A stretch of 64,000 nucleotides of DNA from Thalassobaculum fulvum (GCF_014652915.1 NZ_BMZS01000003.1:538099-602098), one strand, 5' to 3'; numbered from the stretch's first letter, positions 33,392 through 43,074 are shown. Notes: generated by a model from the letters alone, not told the origin. Made by a program: numbers and translations.

Positions 33392-33432
33392 GAAAAAGAC
33401 CACGGACCTCGGTAAAATTTCCTTAACCGAGG
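33392..33432 (-). terminator. Possible attenuator or weak terminator between clpP and clpX
   Basis: CCTCGGT (33407-33413 on the plus strand) pairs with ACCGAGG (33426-33432). On the minus strand the hairpin is followed about 10 nt later by a T5 run. The offset of the T run makes it a weak terminator at best; partial read-through into clpX is likely. Confidence 0.3.
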
Positions 33433-33467
33433 GCACGATGTGGCTTCGTCGCGCCTGCAACGCGCGG

Positions 33468-34109
33468 TCACGCGCCGGTCTTGTCGGTCTCGACGGGCGT
33501 CGGCCGCTTCTCGATGACCTCGTCGATCAGGCCGAACCCCTTGGCCTCCTCGGCGGTCATGAAGTTGTCGCGGTCCATGCCCTTCTCGATCTCGTCCATC
33601 GAGCGACCGGTGTGCTTGACGTAGATCTGGTTGAGCCGCTCGCGGGTGCGGATGATCTCGCGGGCGTGGATCTCGATGTCGGTCGCCTGGCCCTGGAAGC
33701 CGCCGGACGGCTGATGGATCATCACCTTCGCGTTCGGCAGGCAGAACCGCTTGCCGGGAGCGCCGGCCGCCAGCAGCAGCGAGCCCATCGAGGCGGCATG
33801 GCCGATGCAGACCGTCGAGACCTCCGGGCGGATGTACTCCATGGTGTCGTACATCGCGAGGCCGGAGGTCACGATGCCGCCCGGCGAGTTGATGTACATG
33901 GCGATGTCCTTGGTCGGGTTCTCCGCCTCCAGGAACAGCAACTGGGCGCACACCACGCTCGCGACCGCGTCGTTGATCGGCCCCATCACGAAGATGATCC
34001 GCTCCTTCAGCAGCCGCGAGTAGATGTCGTAGGCCCGCTCCCCGCGGTTGGTCTGCTCGACCACCATCGGCACGAGGGAGTTCATGGTGATTTCGTGCGG
34101 GCTGGACAT
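33468..34109 (-). CDS. clpP: ATP-dependent Clp protease proteolytic subunit ClpP
   Basis: ClpP is the tetradecameric serine protease that pairs with ClpX or ClpA. The 213-residue protein has the catalytic Ser107 in [13 protein letters not shown] and His132 in [13 protein letters not shown], with the Asp expected near residue 181. [19 protein letters not shown] is the conserved oxyanion-region motif. The start was placed at ATG 34107-34109 (MSSPHEI); [12 protein letters not shown] at 34083-34085 is an alternative because the propeptide is short in this class. It lies 116 nt after tig. Confidence 0.97.
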   Translation of the reverse strand: MSSPHEITMNSLVPMVVEQTNRGERAYDIYSRLLKERIIFVMGPINDAVASVVCAQLLFLEAENPTKDIAMYINSPGGIVTSGLAMYDTMEYIRPEVSTVCIGHAASMGSLLLAAGAPGKRFCLPNAKVMIHQPSGGFQGQATDIEIHAREIIRTRERLNQIYVKHTGRSMDEIEKGMDRDNFMTAEEAKGFGLIDEVIEKRPTPVETDKTGA

Positions 34110-34225
34110 CGATGCCGTACCTTCGTCCTGGTGTCGTGGCCCGGGTCCGGGCCAGTTCGAAGCAGTCAGCGCAATATGGGGTGCGTCGGGCCGGATCGCC
34201 AGCCCGACGTGACCGCGGCCGGAGA

Positions 34226-35734
34226 TCACTCGGCCGAGGTCTCCTGAGCGTCGTCGGTCTTCGCCTTCGCCTTGGTCTTCTTCGCCTTCGGCTTGGCCTT
34301 CGGCTTCGCCTCCTCGGCCTTCTGCTCCTCGGCCGCCTCGTCGGCGTCGTCCTCGGCGAACAACTGCTCCGGCGTCACCTGCTTCTCGGTGACGGTCGCC
34401 ATCTCGAGAATGAAGTCGACGACCTTGTCCTCGAACAGCGGCGCCCGCACCTGGGCCAGCGCCTCCGGGTTCTTCTGGTAGTACTCGAAGACGAACCGCT
34501 CCTGGCCGGGGAACCGCGCCGCCTGCGATCGGATGGCGTTGGTCACCTCCTCGTCGGTGACCTGGATGTTGTTCATCCGGCCGACCTCGGAGAGCAGGAG
34601 CCCGAGGCGCACCCGGCGCTCGGCGATCTGCCGGTACTCGGCGCGATCCTCCTCGGAAATCTTCTCGTCCTCCGACGGATGGCCGGAATGGTCGTGATGA
34701 TCGTGGTCGTGGTCGTGGTCATGATCGTGATCATGGTCGTGGTCATGATCGTGCCCGGTCTCGCCCCCGGAGTGCGCGACCACCTGGTGGACGATCCCGC
34801 GATACTCCTCCTCGACCATGCCCGGCGGGACCCCGAAGCTGTGTCGCTCGGCCAGCGCGTCGAGCAGCGACCGCTTGGTCTTGGCGCGCGCCGCCTCGGC
34901 GAATTCGCCCTGCATCTGTTCGCGCACCGCGTCGCGCAGCGCCTGCAGGTCGTCGAGCCCGAAGCGCTTGGCGAACTCGTCGTCGATGGCGACCGGCTTC
35001 GGAGCCCGCAGCTCCTTCACGGTCACGCCGAACACCGCCTCCTTACCGGCCAGGTGCGAGGCCTGGTAGTCGTCCGGGAAGCTGACGGTCACATCGCGGC
35101 TGTCGCCGGCCTTGGCGCCGACGAGCTGGCCCTCGAAACCCGGGATGAAGGTGTTGGAGCCGAGCTCGAGGTGGTGGTCCTGGGCCGCGCCGCCGTCGAA
35201 CGCGACGCCGTCGATCTTGCCCTCGAAGTCGATGACCACGACGTCGCCCTCGGCCGCGCCGCGGTCCTCGGTCACCGGCTCGCTGTCCTTCTGCTGGCCG
35301 GCCATGCGCTCGAGCGCCTCGTCGACCGCCTTGTCGTCGACGGACGCGACGGTCCGCTCGACCGTCAGCGTGCTGAAGTCGATCGGCTCGATCTCCGGCA
35401 TCAGCTCGACCGAAACCTTGTACTCGAGGTCCTTGCCCTTGTCGTAGGCGGTGATCTCGACGCGCGGCTGCACGGCCGGCCGGAGACCGCGCTCGTTCAG
35501 CGCCATCTCGGTATTGCTGTTGACCGCCTTCTCGAGGATCTCGCCCAGCAGGGAATCGCCGTAGCGCGCCTTCAGCAGCGACGGCGGAACCTTGCCCGGG
35601 CGGAAGCCCGGCAGGCTCATCTGCGGCGCCAGTTCGGCCAGCCGCCCGTCGAGTTCGGCTTCGATCTCCGAAGCCGGGACGACGATCTCGAATTCGCGCT
35701 TCAGTCCCTCGTTGAGGGTCTCGTTGACTTGCAT
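34226..35734 (-). CDS. tig: Trigger factor with a His-Asp repeat insert
   Basis: Trigger factor is the ribosome-bound chaperone and peptidyl-prolyl isomerase that meets nascent chains. The 502-residue protein has the ribosome-binding signature [19 protein letters not shown] (about 41-59), the FKBP-like domain with [20 protein letters not shown] (about 163-182), and the helical C-terminal domain. Inside the C-terminal domain residues 328-352 are 13 His and 10 Asp in near-perfect alternation, an insertion that looks like a metal-binding tract. The protein ends in an acidic then Lys/Ala/Pro-rich tail (about 460-502). ATG 35732-35734 gives the family start [15 protein letters not shown]. It heads the tig-clpP-clpX-lon block. 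Confidence 0.97.
   Translation of the reverse strand: MQVNETLNEGLKREFEIVVPASEIEAELDGRLAELAPQMSLPGFRPGKVPPSLLKARYGDSLLGEILEKAVNSNTEMALNERGLRPAVQPRVEITAYDKGKDLEYKVSVELMPEIEPIDFSTLTVERTVASVDDKAVDEALERMAGQQKDSEPVTEDRGAAEGDVVVIDFEGKIDGVAFDGGAAQDHHLELGSNTFIPGFEGQLVGAKAGDSRDVTVSFPDDYQASHLAGKEAVFGVTVKELRAPKPVAIDDEFAKRFGLDDLQALRDAVREQMQGEFAEAARAKTKRSLLDALAERHSFGVPPGMVEEEYRGIVHQVVAHSGGETGHDHDHDHDHDHDHDHDHDHHDHSGHPSEDEKISEEDRAEYRQIAERRVRLGLLLSEVGRMNNIQVTDEEVTNAIRSQAARFPGQERFVFEYYQKNPEALAQVRAPLFEDKVVDFILEMATVTEKQVTPEQLFAEDDADEAAEEQKAEEAKPKAKPKAKKTKAKAKTDDAQETSAE
34679..34753 (-). repeat. Imperfect hexanucleotide repeat coding (His-Asp)n in trigger factor
   Basis: Twenty-five codons alternate CAC/CAT and GAC/GAT: nine His-Asp pairs in a row, then His, His-Asp, His, Ser-Gly-His. 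Codon choice varies between units, so the tract is not a simple DNA slippage product and appears to be kept at the protein level. Such a repeat can still change length between strains. Confidence 0.9.
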
Positions 35735-35786
35735 GGAACACACCCGGTCGATCAAGGGCCCGCGGTCGCGGTCCGACCGGCACGAG

Positions 35787-35871
35787 TGGTGCGGGTGGAG
35801 GGACTTGAACCCCCATGGCTTGCGCCACTGGAACCTAAATCCAGCGTGTCTACCAGTTCCACCACACCCGC
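35787..35871 (-). tRNA. tRNA-Leu (TAG)
   Basis: An 85-nt class II cloverleaf with encoded CCA and a long variable arm. The acceptor stem GCGGGTG pairs with CACCCGC, anticodon stem CTGGA/TCCAG encloses loop TTTAGGT with anticodon TAG, and the T arm contains GGGGGTTCAAGTCCCTC. It lies just upstream of tig on the same strand. Confidence 0.97.
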
Positions 35872-35964
35872 GCCGAGCGTTGCGCGCCCTACGTCAGGAG
35901 GCGCACTGCTATATGACCTCGCCCCCCGCGTCAACCGCGGGGACCCGAGCCGGCTCGCGGCCGT

Positions 35965-37404
35965 TCAGGAACGTGCGAGCGCCCGCATCGCCGACGACGC
36001 GGTGACCCGACCCCCGTCGGAGTAGGCCTCGTGGTTGTCGTCGATCTCGCTCAGCTTGTAGAGATAGTTGATCATCATGCCGCGGGACTGCCGCAGCCCG
36101 TTCGGGGACGGATCCCCGAGCCAGTTCAGCCGTTCCATCCGGGCGCCGTTCGACAGGTGGAAATGGGCGACCGGATCGCGCGCCGTGCCGTTGCCGCGCT
36201 TTGCGGTCATCAGGTAGCGCGCCGCCAGCCGCATCATCGGCGCCTTGACCGCGTCGGCCAGCGCCGGGTCGGTCCACCACTGCTCGACCGCCAACGCCCG
36301 CTCGACCAGGTCGGTGTCGCTGGTGCCGTCGTCCTCCAGCCCCAGTGCCTGCAGCACGCCGCGCCGCTCCGACGCCGTCAGCTTCGGCCCTTCGCCGACC
36401 TTGATCGCCTCCGCGTACCAACTGCCGAATCCGGGAATCGGGGACAGGGTCGCGAAGGTCTTCAGATTCGGGAACTCGTGCTCCAGCACGTCGACGACGC
36501 GCTTGATCAGGAAGTTGCCGAAGCTGATGCCGGCCAGCCCGCGCTGGGCGTTCGAGATCGAGTAGAAGATCGCGGTGTTCGCCGCCTTCGGATCGGTCGA
36601 CGGCGCGCTCTCGTCGAGCAGCGCCTGCACGCCGTCGGACATGCCGTCGACCAGCGCGACCTCGACGAAGATCAGCGGCTCCTGCGGCATGTTCGGGTGG
36701 AAGTAGGCGAAGCAGCGGCGGTCGGAATCGAGGCGGTTCTTCAGGTCCTCCCACGAGCGGATCTTGTGCACCGCCTCGTAGGCGATCAGCTTCTCCAGCA
36801 GCGCCGCCGGCGCCTCCCAGGTGATGCGCCGCAGTTCCAGCAGCCCGACGTCGAACCAGGCCGCCAGAAGTTCCCGCAGGTCGGCGTCGAGGTCCGCCAG
36901 CTCCGGCGACTTCCTGGCCATCGGCAGCAGTTCCGCCCGCAGGTCGACCAGGAACTTCACCCCTTCCGGCAGTGCAGTGAACCGGGTGAGCAGCCGCCGC
37001 CAGTGCGGCACCAGCGCTTCGCGCAGCCGGCGCTCGGCCCGCCGGCGGTCCTCCTCGCTCTCGGCATCCTGCAGCACCGCGACCGCCGCCGACACCTCCT
37101 CGCGGTCGGGGCCGAACTGCTCGGCCAGCAGGGCCAGGAACCGATGTCGCCCGGTCGCGTTCAGGGCCAGATACGAACGCCCGAGCTCGGCTGCGCGGGC
37201 CCGCGCCGAGACTTCCCCGCCCTTGGCCTCCAGGCAGTCCAGCATCTGCTGGCGGATCTTGGCCAGATCGTCGCCGGGCAGATCCGGCCGCGGCGCGCCC
37301 GAAAGATAGTAGCGGGTGGAATCCGAGAACTCGGTCCAGGCCGATCTGAGGTTCCGAAGCGTGCGGTCGAGCAGGCTTTCGGCGGTCGCAGTCTCGTTCG
37401 TCAT
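35965..37404 (-). CDS. Malonyl-CoA decarboxylase
   Basis: This enzyme decarboxylates malonyl-CoA to acetyl-CoA and CO2. The 479-residue protein has the helical N-terminal domain (about 1-180) and the acetyltransferase-like catalytic domain. Visible motifs are CFAYFHPNMPQEPLIFVEV, AIFYSISNAQRGLAGISFGN (the catalytic serine region), FATLSPIPGFGSWY and the C-terminal VAHFHLSNGARMERLNW with the catalytic His. Length matches bacterial MatA/MCD. The usual partners (malonyl-CoA synthetase MatB, dicarboxylate transporter) are not adjacent, so it stands alone between tRNA-Leu and prfC. Confidence 0.93.
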   Translation of the reverse strand: MTNETATAESLLDRTLRNLRSAWTEFSDSTRYYLSGAPRPDLPGDDLAKIRQQMLDCLEAKGGEVSARARAAELGRSYLALNATGRHRFLALLAEQFGPDREEVSAAVAVLQDAESEEDRRRAERRLREALVPHWRRLLTRFTALPEGVKFLVDLRAELLPMARKSPELADLDADLRELLAAWFDVGLLELRRITWEAPAALLEKLIAYEAVHKIRSWEDLKNRLDSDRRCFAYFHPNMPQEPLIFVEVALVDGMSDGVQALLDESAPSTDPKAANTAIFYSISNAQRGLAGISFGNFLIKRVVDVLEHEFPNLKTFATLSPIPGFGSWYAEAIKVGEGPKLTASERRGVLQALGLEDDGTSDTDLVERALAVEQWWTDPALADAVKAPMMRLAARYLMTAKRGNGTARDPVAHFHLSNGARMERLNWLGDPSPNGLRQSRGMMINYLYKLSEIDDNHEAYSDGGRVTASSAMRALARS

Positions 37405-37480
37405 GGCCGAACTTTGCCGCGCGGCGATGCCGGCGGCAATCGACGATTCAATGACAGGACGATGGCAGCCGCCGGGCGGC

Positions 37481-39070
37481 TCAGTTGACCTGTTCCTTGG
37501 TCGCCAGGAACCGCAGCTTGGGCCAGGTGTCGGTGGTGTGCTTGAGATGCCAGCCGTTGCGCGCCAGGAACACCGGGTCGCCGTCGTGGTCCTCCGCCAG
37601 ATCGCCCTGGTGGGCGTCGGTGAAGCGCTTCAGCTCGGCCGGGTCGTCGGCGGCGATCCAGCGCGCTGTATGCAGCCCGGCGGTCTCGAAGGTGACCGGC
37701 ACGTCGTATTCGGTGCGGATCCGGTCGGCCAGAACCTCGAACTGCAGGGCGCCGACGACGCCGACGATCCACTGGCTGCCGAGGCGGGTCTTGAACGCCT
37801 TGGCAGCCCCCTCCTCCGCCAGCTGCTCGACCGCCCGCGACAGGTGCTTCATCTTCATCGGGTCGGTCGGCCGCACCCGCTGCAGCAGTTCCGGCGCGAA
37901 GCTCGGAATGCCGGTGACGTGCAGCTCCTCGCCCTCGGTCAGGGTGTCGCCGATCCGCAGGTTGCCGTGGTTAGGGATGCCGATGATGTCGCCCGGCCAG
38001 GCCTCTTCCGCGGTCTCGCGGTCGCGGGCCAGGAACAGCACCGGGTTGTGCATGGTCAGCACCTTGCCGCTGCGGATGTGCTTCAGCTTCATGCCGCGCC
38101 TGAAGTGGCCGGAGCTGAGCCGCACGAAGGCGATGCGGTCGCGGTGCTTGGGGTCCATGTTCGCCTGGATCTTGAAGACGAACGCCGAGACCTTGTCCTC
38201 GGCCGGGTCGATCGCCCGCTCGACCGCCGGCTGCGGCCGCGGCGGCGGCGAGAACTCCGCCACCCCCTCCAGCAGTTCGCGCACCCCGAAATTGTTCAGG
38301 GCGCTGCCGAAGAACACCGGCGTCATGGTGCCGTGGCGGAACGCCTCGAGGTCGAACTCCGGGCACAGGCCGCGCACCATCTCGACCTGCTCGCGCAGCT
38401 CCCGGACCTGGTCGGCCGGCAGCAGCTCGTCGAGCTTGGGGTCGTCTAGGCCGCTGCACTGGATGCCTTCGGCCGGCCGGTCGTGCGATCCGCGCTCGAC
38501 CAGGATGAGCTGGTCGCGCAGCAGGTCGTAGCAGCCCTTGAACCGCGAGCCCATGCCGATCGGCCAACTCGCCGGCGAGACGTCGAGCGCCAGGGTCTGC
38601 TCGACCTCGTCCAGCAGCTCGAACGGGTCGCGGCTCTCGCGGTCCAGCTTGTTGACGAAGGTGACGATCGGCACGTCGCGCAGCCGGCAGACCTCGAACA
38701 GCTTGCGGGTCTGCTCCTCGATGCCCTTGGCGGCGTCGATCACCATCACCGCCGAGTCGACCGCGGTCAGGGTCCGGTAGGTGTCCTCCGAGAAATCCTC
38801 GTGGCCGGGGGTGTCCAACAGATTGAAGGTCCGTCCGGCGTAGTCGTAGGTCATCACCGACGAGGCGACCGAGATGCCGCGCTCCTGCTCGACCTTCATC
38901 CAGTCCGAGCGCGCACGCCGGGCCTGGCCGCGCGCCTTGACGGCACCGGCGAGCTGGATGGCACCGCCGAACAGCAGCAGCTTCTCGGTCAGCGTGGTCT
39001 TGCCGGCGTCCGGGTGCGAGATGATCGCGAAAGTCCGGCGCCGGGCGACCTCCTCGGCGAGCGAGCTCAT
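37481..39070 (-). CDS. prfC: Peptide chain release factor 3
   Basis: RF3 is the GTPase that recycles RF1 and RF2 from the ribosome after termination. The 529-residue protein has the G1 motif ISHPDAGKTTLTEKLL, the switch II DTPGHEDFSEDTYRTL, NKLDRESRDPFELLDE (G4), then domain 2 with KDKVSAFVFKIQANMDPKHR-like strand and domain 3 with QFEVLADRIRTEYDVPV. Length matches RF3 rather than EF-G or TypA. The 270-nt gap upstream, shared with the divergent deaminase gene, contains the only AT-richer patch (39235-39255). Confidence 0.96.
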   Translation of the reverse strand: MSSLAEEVARRRTFAIISHPDAGKTTLTEKLLLFGGAIQLAGAVKARGQARRARSDWMKVEQERGISVASSVMTYDYAGRTFNLLDTPGHEDFSEDTYRTLTAVDSAVMVIDAAKGIEEQTRKLFEVCRLRDVPIVTFVNKLDRESRDPFELLDEVEQTLALDVSPASWPIGMGSRFKGCYDLLRDQLILVERGSHDRPAEGIQCSGLDDPKLDELLPADQVRELREQVEMVRGLCPEFDLEAFRHGTMTPVFFGSALNNFGVRELLEGVAEFSPPPRPQPAVERAIDPAEDKVSAFVFKIQANMDPKHRDRIAFVRLSSGHFRRGMKLKHIRSGKVLTMHNPVLFLARDRETAEEAWPGDIIGIPNHGNLRIGDTLTEGEELHVTGIPSFAPELLQRVRPTDPMKMKHLSRAVEQLAEEGAAKAFKTRLGSQWIVGVVGALQFEVLADRIRTEYDVPVTFETAGLHTARWIAADDPAELKRFTDAHQGDLAEDHDGDPVFLARNGWHLKHTTDTWPKLRFLATKEQVN

Positions 39071-39340
39071 GACGAGTGTGTCCCTGGTCTGAAGGCCCGG
39101 CTAGATAACGACGCCGGGGCCGGACATCAAGAGCGGCCGCTCTGCCGGACGCCGCCACCGGCACTCCGCCACGGGTCGGCCGAGGGCGACCCGCCTGCGG
39201 TTCGGCCGCCCGGATGGCGGCAACCGGTCCCGAATATGTTGTCGTTTTGTCGTTGATCTCGCCGGCCGGTCCGGCCACCGTCCCGGCCAACCGCTCCCGA
39301 TCCTGCGCCGCTGGCACGAAAGCGCGGCGCGCCGCGAGGA

Positions 39341-40630
39341 ATGATGATTCCGACGTCTGGCCGCTACGTCCTGGCCCGGGCCGCCGTGCCCTCCGTCCTG
39401 CTCGACTCGCCGCTCGCGCCGGGCCCCGACGGCCTGACCCTGTGCGACATCCTCGTCGAAGGTGGCCAGGTCGCCGACGTCGCCCCGCCCGGCACAGGCA
39501 CGGGCGACATTCCTCTGGTCGACCGCCGGAGCCGGCAGGTCTGGCCGGGGCTGGTCGACCTGCACGTCCATCTCGACAAGGGTCACATCCTGCCACGCGC
39601 GCCGAACCCGACCGCCGATTTCGACGGCGCGCTCGCCGCCGTCCCCGGCGACCGCGGCACCCGCTGGACGGCCGAAGACATCCGCCGGCGCATGGAGTTC
39701 GCCCTGAAGTGCGCCTACGCCCACGGCACGGTCGCCGTCCGCACGCACCTCGACACCTCCCAAGACGATCCGGAGCGCTCGTGGCGGGCGCTGGCGCCGG
39801 TACGCGAGGCCTGGGCCGGGCGGATCGCAATCCAGCCGGTGTCGCTGCTGTCGATTGCCGGCTACGCCGACCTGGACTACGCCCGGCGGATCGCCGCCCT
39901 GGTCGTCGATCACGGCGGCGTCCTGGGCGCGGTGACCTATCCGGTGCCCGAGGCCGACGCCCTGCTCGACCGGGTGTTCACCTTGGCCGCCGACCACGGC
40001 CTGGCCGTCGACATGCACGTCGACGAGACCCTCGACCCCGCGATCCACGAAGTCGACCGGGTGCTGGACGCCATCGAGCGCACCGGGTTCGACGGGCCGG
40101 TCACGCTCGGTCACCTGTGCAGCCTGTCGGCGCGCGCCGACGCCGAGGCGGCCGCCAGCATGGCCCGGATGGCGGACCTGGGCGTGGCCGCGGTCTCGCT
40201 GCCGCTCTGCAACCTCTACCTTCAGGATCGCGCTCCCGGCCGCAGCCCGCGCCTGCGCGGCCTCGCTCCGCTGCTGGAAATGGCCGGCCACGGGATCGCG
40301 GTGTCGGTCGCCAGCGACAACACCCGCGACCCGTTCCACGCCTACGGCGATCTCGACCTGATGGAAGTGTTCCGCGCCGCCGTCCGGCTCGGCCATCTGG
40401 ACCTTCCGGTGGCGCCCTGGCCGGCCGCAGTCGCGCGCACCCCGGCCACCGTCATGGGCATCGCGGCCGGCCGGATCGCGGTCGGCGCACCGGCCGACCT
40501 GATCCTGTTCAGCGCGCGGCGCTACGACGAGCTGATCGCGCGGCCGCAGGGCGACCGCATCGTCATCCGCGACGGCCGGGCGATCGACGCGGCGCCGCCG
40601 GACTTCGCCGAACTCGACGAGGACGCCTGA
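39341..40630 (+). CDS. Cytosine deaminase-like amidohydrolase
   Basis: A 429-residue metal-dependent amidohydrolase of the CodA type. It shows the two metal histidines in LVDLHVHLDKGH (His75 and His77), a Thr-His-Leu-Asp strand VAVRTHLDTSQ, the third His in AVDMHVDETLDP, the fourth in VTLGHLCSLSA, and the metal Asp with its neighbours in VASDNTRDPFHAYGDLDLM, which closely follows E. coli CodA. A composite C-terminal strand has GAPADLILFSARRYDELI, also CodA-like. Substrate is probably cytosine or a related cyclic amidine, but isoguanine or creatinine cannot be excluded. Two tandem ATGs begin the frame and either could be used. It is divergent from prfC and has no permease neighbour. Confidence 0.87.
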   Translation: MMIPTSGRYVLARAAVPSVLLDSPLAPGPDGLTLCDILVEGGQVADVAPPGTGTGDIPLVDRRSRQVWPGLVDLHVHLDKGHILPRAPNPTADFDGALAAVPGDRGTRWTAEDIRRRMEFALKCAYAHGTVAVRTHLDTSQDDPERSWRALAPVREAWAGRIAIQPVSLLSIAGYADLDYARRIAALVVDHGGVLGAVTYPVPEADALLDRVFTLAADHGLAVDMHVDETLDPAIHEVDRVLDAIERTGFDGPVTLGHLCSLSARADAEAAASMARMADLGVAAVSLPLCNLYLQDRAPGRSPRLRGLAPLLEMAGHGIAVSVASDNTRDPFHAYGDLDLMEVFRAAVRLGHLDLPVAPWPAAVARTPATVMGIAAGRIAVGAPADLILFSARRYDELIARPQGDRIVIRDGRAIDAAPPDFAELDEDA

Positions 40631-40643
40631 CTACAACGCCCCA

Positions 40644-42269
40644 CTACAACGCCCCCGCCCGCTCGCGCAGCACGAACTTCTGGATCTTGCCGGTCGAGGT
40701 CTTCGGCAGCTCGCAGAACACGATGGTCCGCGGCGCCTTGAAGTGCGCCAGGTTCTCGCGGCAGTAGGCGATCACCTCCTCGGCGGTCAGTTCGGCGCCG
40801 GGCTTGACGGTGACGAAGGCGCACGGCGTCTCGCCCCACTTGTCGTCCGGGCGGGCCACCACCGCGGCCTCCATGATCTTCGGATGCCGGAACAGCACGT
40901 CCTCGACCTCCAGGGACGAGATGTTCTCGCCGCCGGAGATGATGATGTCCTTGGAGCGGTCCTTGACCTCGATGTAGCCGTCGCCGTGCATCACCGCCAG
41001 GTCGCCGGTATGGAACCAGCCCTCGGCCAGCGCCTCGGCGGTCGCCTTCGGGTTCTTCAGGTACCCCTTCATTACCGTGTTGCCGCGCAGCCAGAGCTCG
41101 CCGATGGTCTCGCCGTCGTCGGGAACGTCGCGGCCGGTCTCGGTGTCGACCACACGCATGCCCTCGATGGTCGGGTACCACACGCCCTGGCGCGCCATCT
41201 TGCGGGCCTTGGCGTCGAGGTCGAGGGCGTCCCATTCCGGCGGCCAGGCGCAGATCGTCGACGGCCCGTAGGTCTCGGTCAGGCCGTATAAATGGGTCAC
41301 CTTGAAGCCCATGCGCTCCATGCCGGCGATCACCGCGCTCGGCGGCGCCGCCCCGCCGGTGCCGATGGCGACCGTGTGGTCGAACCGCCGCTTCACCGCG
41401 TCCGGGGCGTGGATCAGCATGGTCAGCACGATCGGCGCGCCGCACATGTGAGTGACCCGATGCTCGGCGATCGCCGGGAAGATCAGCGCCGGATCGACCC
41501 GGCGCAGGCAGACATGGGTGCCGCACACCGCGGTCACCGCCCAGGTGTAGGTCCAGCCGTTGCAGTGGAACATCGGCAGGGTCCAGAGATACCGGGTGCT
41601 GTCGTCCAGGCCGAAGGCGATGGCGTTGCCCATGGCGTTCAGGAACCCGCCGCGGTGGTGGAACACCACTCCCTTCGGATTGCCGGTGGTGCCGCTGGTG
41701 TAGTTCAGCGCCAGTGCCTTCCACTCGTCCCCGGGGCGCGTCCAGGCATACGCGGGATCGCCGGTCGCCAGCAGCTCCTCGTACTCCATCTCGCCGAGCG
41801 GCTCGCCCGATTCGGCCAGCAGATCGTCGATCCAGACGACGGGCGGCCTGGTCGCGCTGGCCGCGACCGCCTCCGCCATCACGCCGGTGAACTCGCGGTC
41901 GACCAGCACCAGCTTCGACTCCCCGTGGTCCAGGATGAAGCCGATCGCCTGGGCGTCGAGCCGGATGTTGATGGCGTTCAGCACCGCCCCCGCCATCGGC
42001 ACCCCGTAATGCGCCTCCAGCATTGCCGGGGTATTGGGCGCCAGGATCGAGACGGTGTCGCCGACACCGATACCGCGGGCCGCCAGAGCCGACGCCAGCC
42101 GCCGGCAACGGGCGTACATCTCGCCGTAGGTCCAGCCGGCCTCGCCGTGCACCACCGCCACCTTGTCGGGATAGGTGCTCGCCGCCCGGTCCAGGAAATC
42201 CAGCGGCGTCAGCGGCGCGTGATTGGCCGGTCCGGCAGGCAGGTCGCGGTCGTAGATCGAGGCGCTCAT
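40644..42269 (-). CDS. Acyl-CoA synthetase (AMP-forming, AAE / DmdB-like group)
   Basis: This 541-residue member of the ANL superfamily activates a carboxylate as acyl-AMP and then forms the CoA thioester. It shows the phosphate loop NYTSGTTGNPKGVVFHHRG, MFHCNGWTYTWAV, HLYGLTETYGPST, the GWFHTGDLAVMHGDGYIEV hinge region and the catalytic lysine in PKTSTGKIQKFVLRE. The W-T-L-P-M-F-H-C-N-G-W pattern is shared with plant AAE enzymes and with 3-methylmercaptopropionyl-CoA ligase (DmdB). The acid used here is not predictable, though a medium-chain or methylthio acid is reasonable. It converges with the deaminase gene, 13 nt apart. Confidence 0.88.
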   Translation of the reverse strand: MSASIYDRDLPAGPANHAPLTPLDFLDRAASTYPDKVAVVHGEAGWTYGEMYARCRRLASALAARGIGVGDTVSILAPNTPAMLEAHYGVPMAGAVLNAINIRLDAQAIGFILDHGESKLVLVDREFTGVMAEAVAASATRPPVVWIDDLLAESGEPLGEMEYEELLATGDPAYAWTRPGDEWKALALNYTSGTTGNPKGVVFHHRGGFLNAMGNAIAFGLDDSTRYLWTLPMFHCNGWTYTWAVTAVCGTHVCLRRVDPALIFPAIAEHRVTHMCGAPIVLTMLIHAPDAVKRRFDHTVAIGTGGAAPPSAVIAGMERMGFKVTHLYGLTETYGPSTICAWPPEWDALDLDAKARKMARQGVWYPTIEGMRVVDTETGRDVPDDGETIGELWLRGNTVMKGYLKNPKATAEALAEGWFHTGDLAVMHGDGYIEVKDRSKDIIISGGENISSLEVEDVLFRHPKIMEAAVVARPDDKWGETPCAFVTVKPGAELTAEEVIAYCRENLAHFKAPRTIVFCELPKTSTGKIQKFVLRERAGAL

Positions 42270-42386
42270 CGGGGCTCTGAATGAATGTCGGGGCCAGGGT
42301 GGCGGCGCCTAGGGTTTCCCGCCCTCGCAGGATCGTCAAGTCGAGCGGGTTGAGTGAAGACGCCGGATGGCGTTACGGTCGTCGCA

Positions 42387-43046
42387 ATGCGCATCGATAT
42401 CTTCTCCGACGTGATCTGCCCGTGGTGCTTCATCGGCAAGCGCCGGCTGGAGCGCGCGCTGCGCGAACGGCCGCAGGGCGACGTGGAGATCTGCTGGCGG
42501 GCCTTCCAGCTCAACCCCGACATGCCGGTCCAGGGGATGCCGCGGAAACTTTACCTGGAAGCGAAGTTCGGCGGCTCGGAGCGGGCCGGCCAGATCTACG
42601 AGACGATCCGGCAGAACGGCGAGCGCGAGGGCATCGACTTCCGTTTCGACCTGATCGCCCAGACCCCGAACACCGTGCGGGCCCACCGGCTGATCCGGTT
42701 CGCCACCGCGCTGGGCCAGGGCGACGCGCTGGTCGAGCGGCTGTTCACCGCCTACTTCACCGAGGGCGTCGATCTCGGTGACCTGGACCGGCTCGCCGAC
42801 CTCGCGGAAGAGGTCGGGCTGTCGCGCGGCGAGGCCGCCGCCTTCCTCGAAGGCAACGAGGGACTGGCCGACGTGCTGGCGGAGACCCGGTTCGCCTACG
42901 AGAGCGGGATCAACGGCGTGCCCTGCTTCATCTTCGACCGGCACTACGCCCTGGCCGGCGCCCAGGAGCCGGAGGCGTTCTATCCGCTGTTCGAGCTGGT
43001 GCGCAGCGAGGCCGCCAACCGCCCGCCGGCCGCGAACCTGGCCTGA
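42387..43046 (+). CDS. DsbA-family oxidoreductase (FrnE-like)
   Basis: A 219-residue cytoplasmic thioredoxin-fold protein of the FrnE/2-hydroxychromene-2-carboxylate isomerase group. It starts MRIDIFSDVICPWCFIGKRR with a C-P-W-C pair at residues 11 and 14. It continues with the helical insert and ends with GVPCFIFDRHYALAGAQEPE, the cis-proline region typical of the family. No signal peptide is present, so it acts inside the cell, perhaps as a disulfide isomerase or as a stress-linked oxidoreductase. The start at ATG 42387 was chosen because the fold begins there; an earlier in-frame start at 42354 adds 11 residues. Confidence 0.88.
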   Translation: MRIDIFSDVICPWCFIGKRRLERALRERPQGDVEICWRAFQLNPDMPVQGMPRKLYLEAKFGGSERAGQIYETIRQNGEREGIDFRFDLIAQTPNTVRAHRLIRFATALGQGDALVERLFTAYFTEGVDLGDLDRLADLAEEVGLSRGEAAAFLEGNEGLADVLAETRFAYESGINGVPCFIFDRHYALAGAQEPEAFYPLFELVRSEAANRPPAANLA

Positions 43047-43074
43047 CTTCTCCGTCCTGATATCCGTGGTCGTC

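Noticed and set aside
34679..34753. A possible CRISPR-like or microsatellite repeat
   Set aside because: The units are 6 nt with no spacers and lie in frame inside trigger factor, coding His-Asp pairs.
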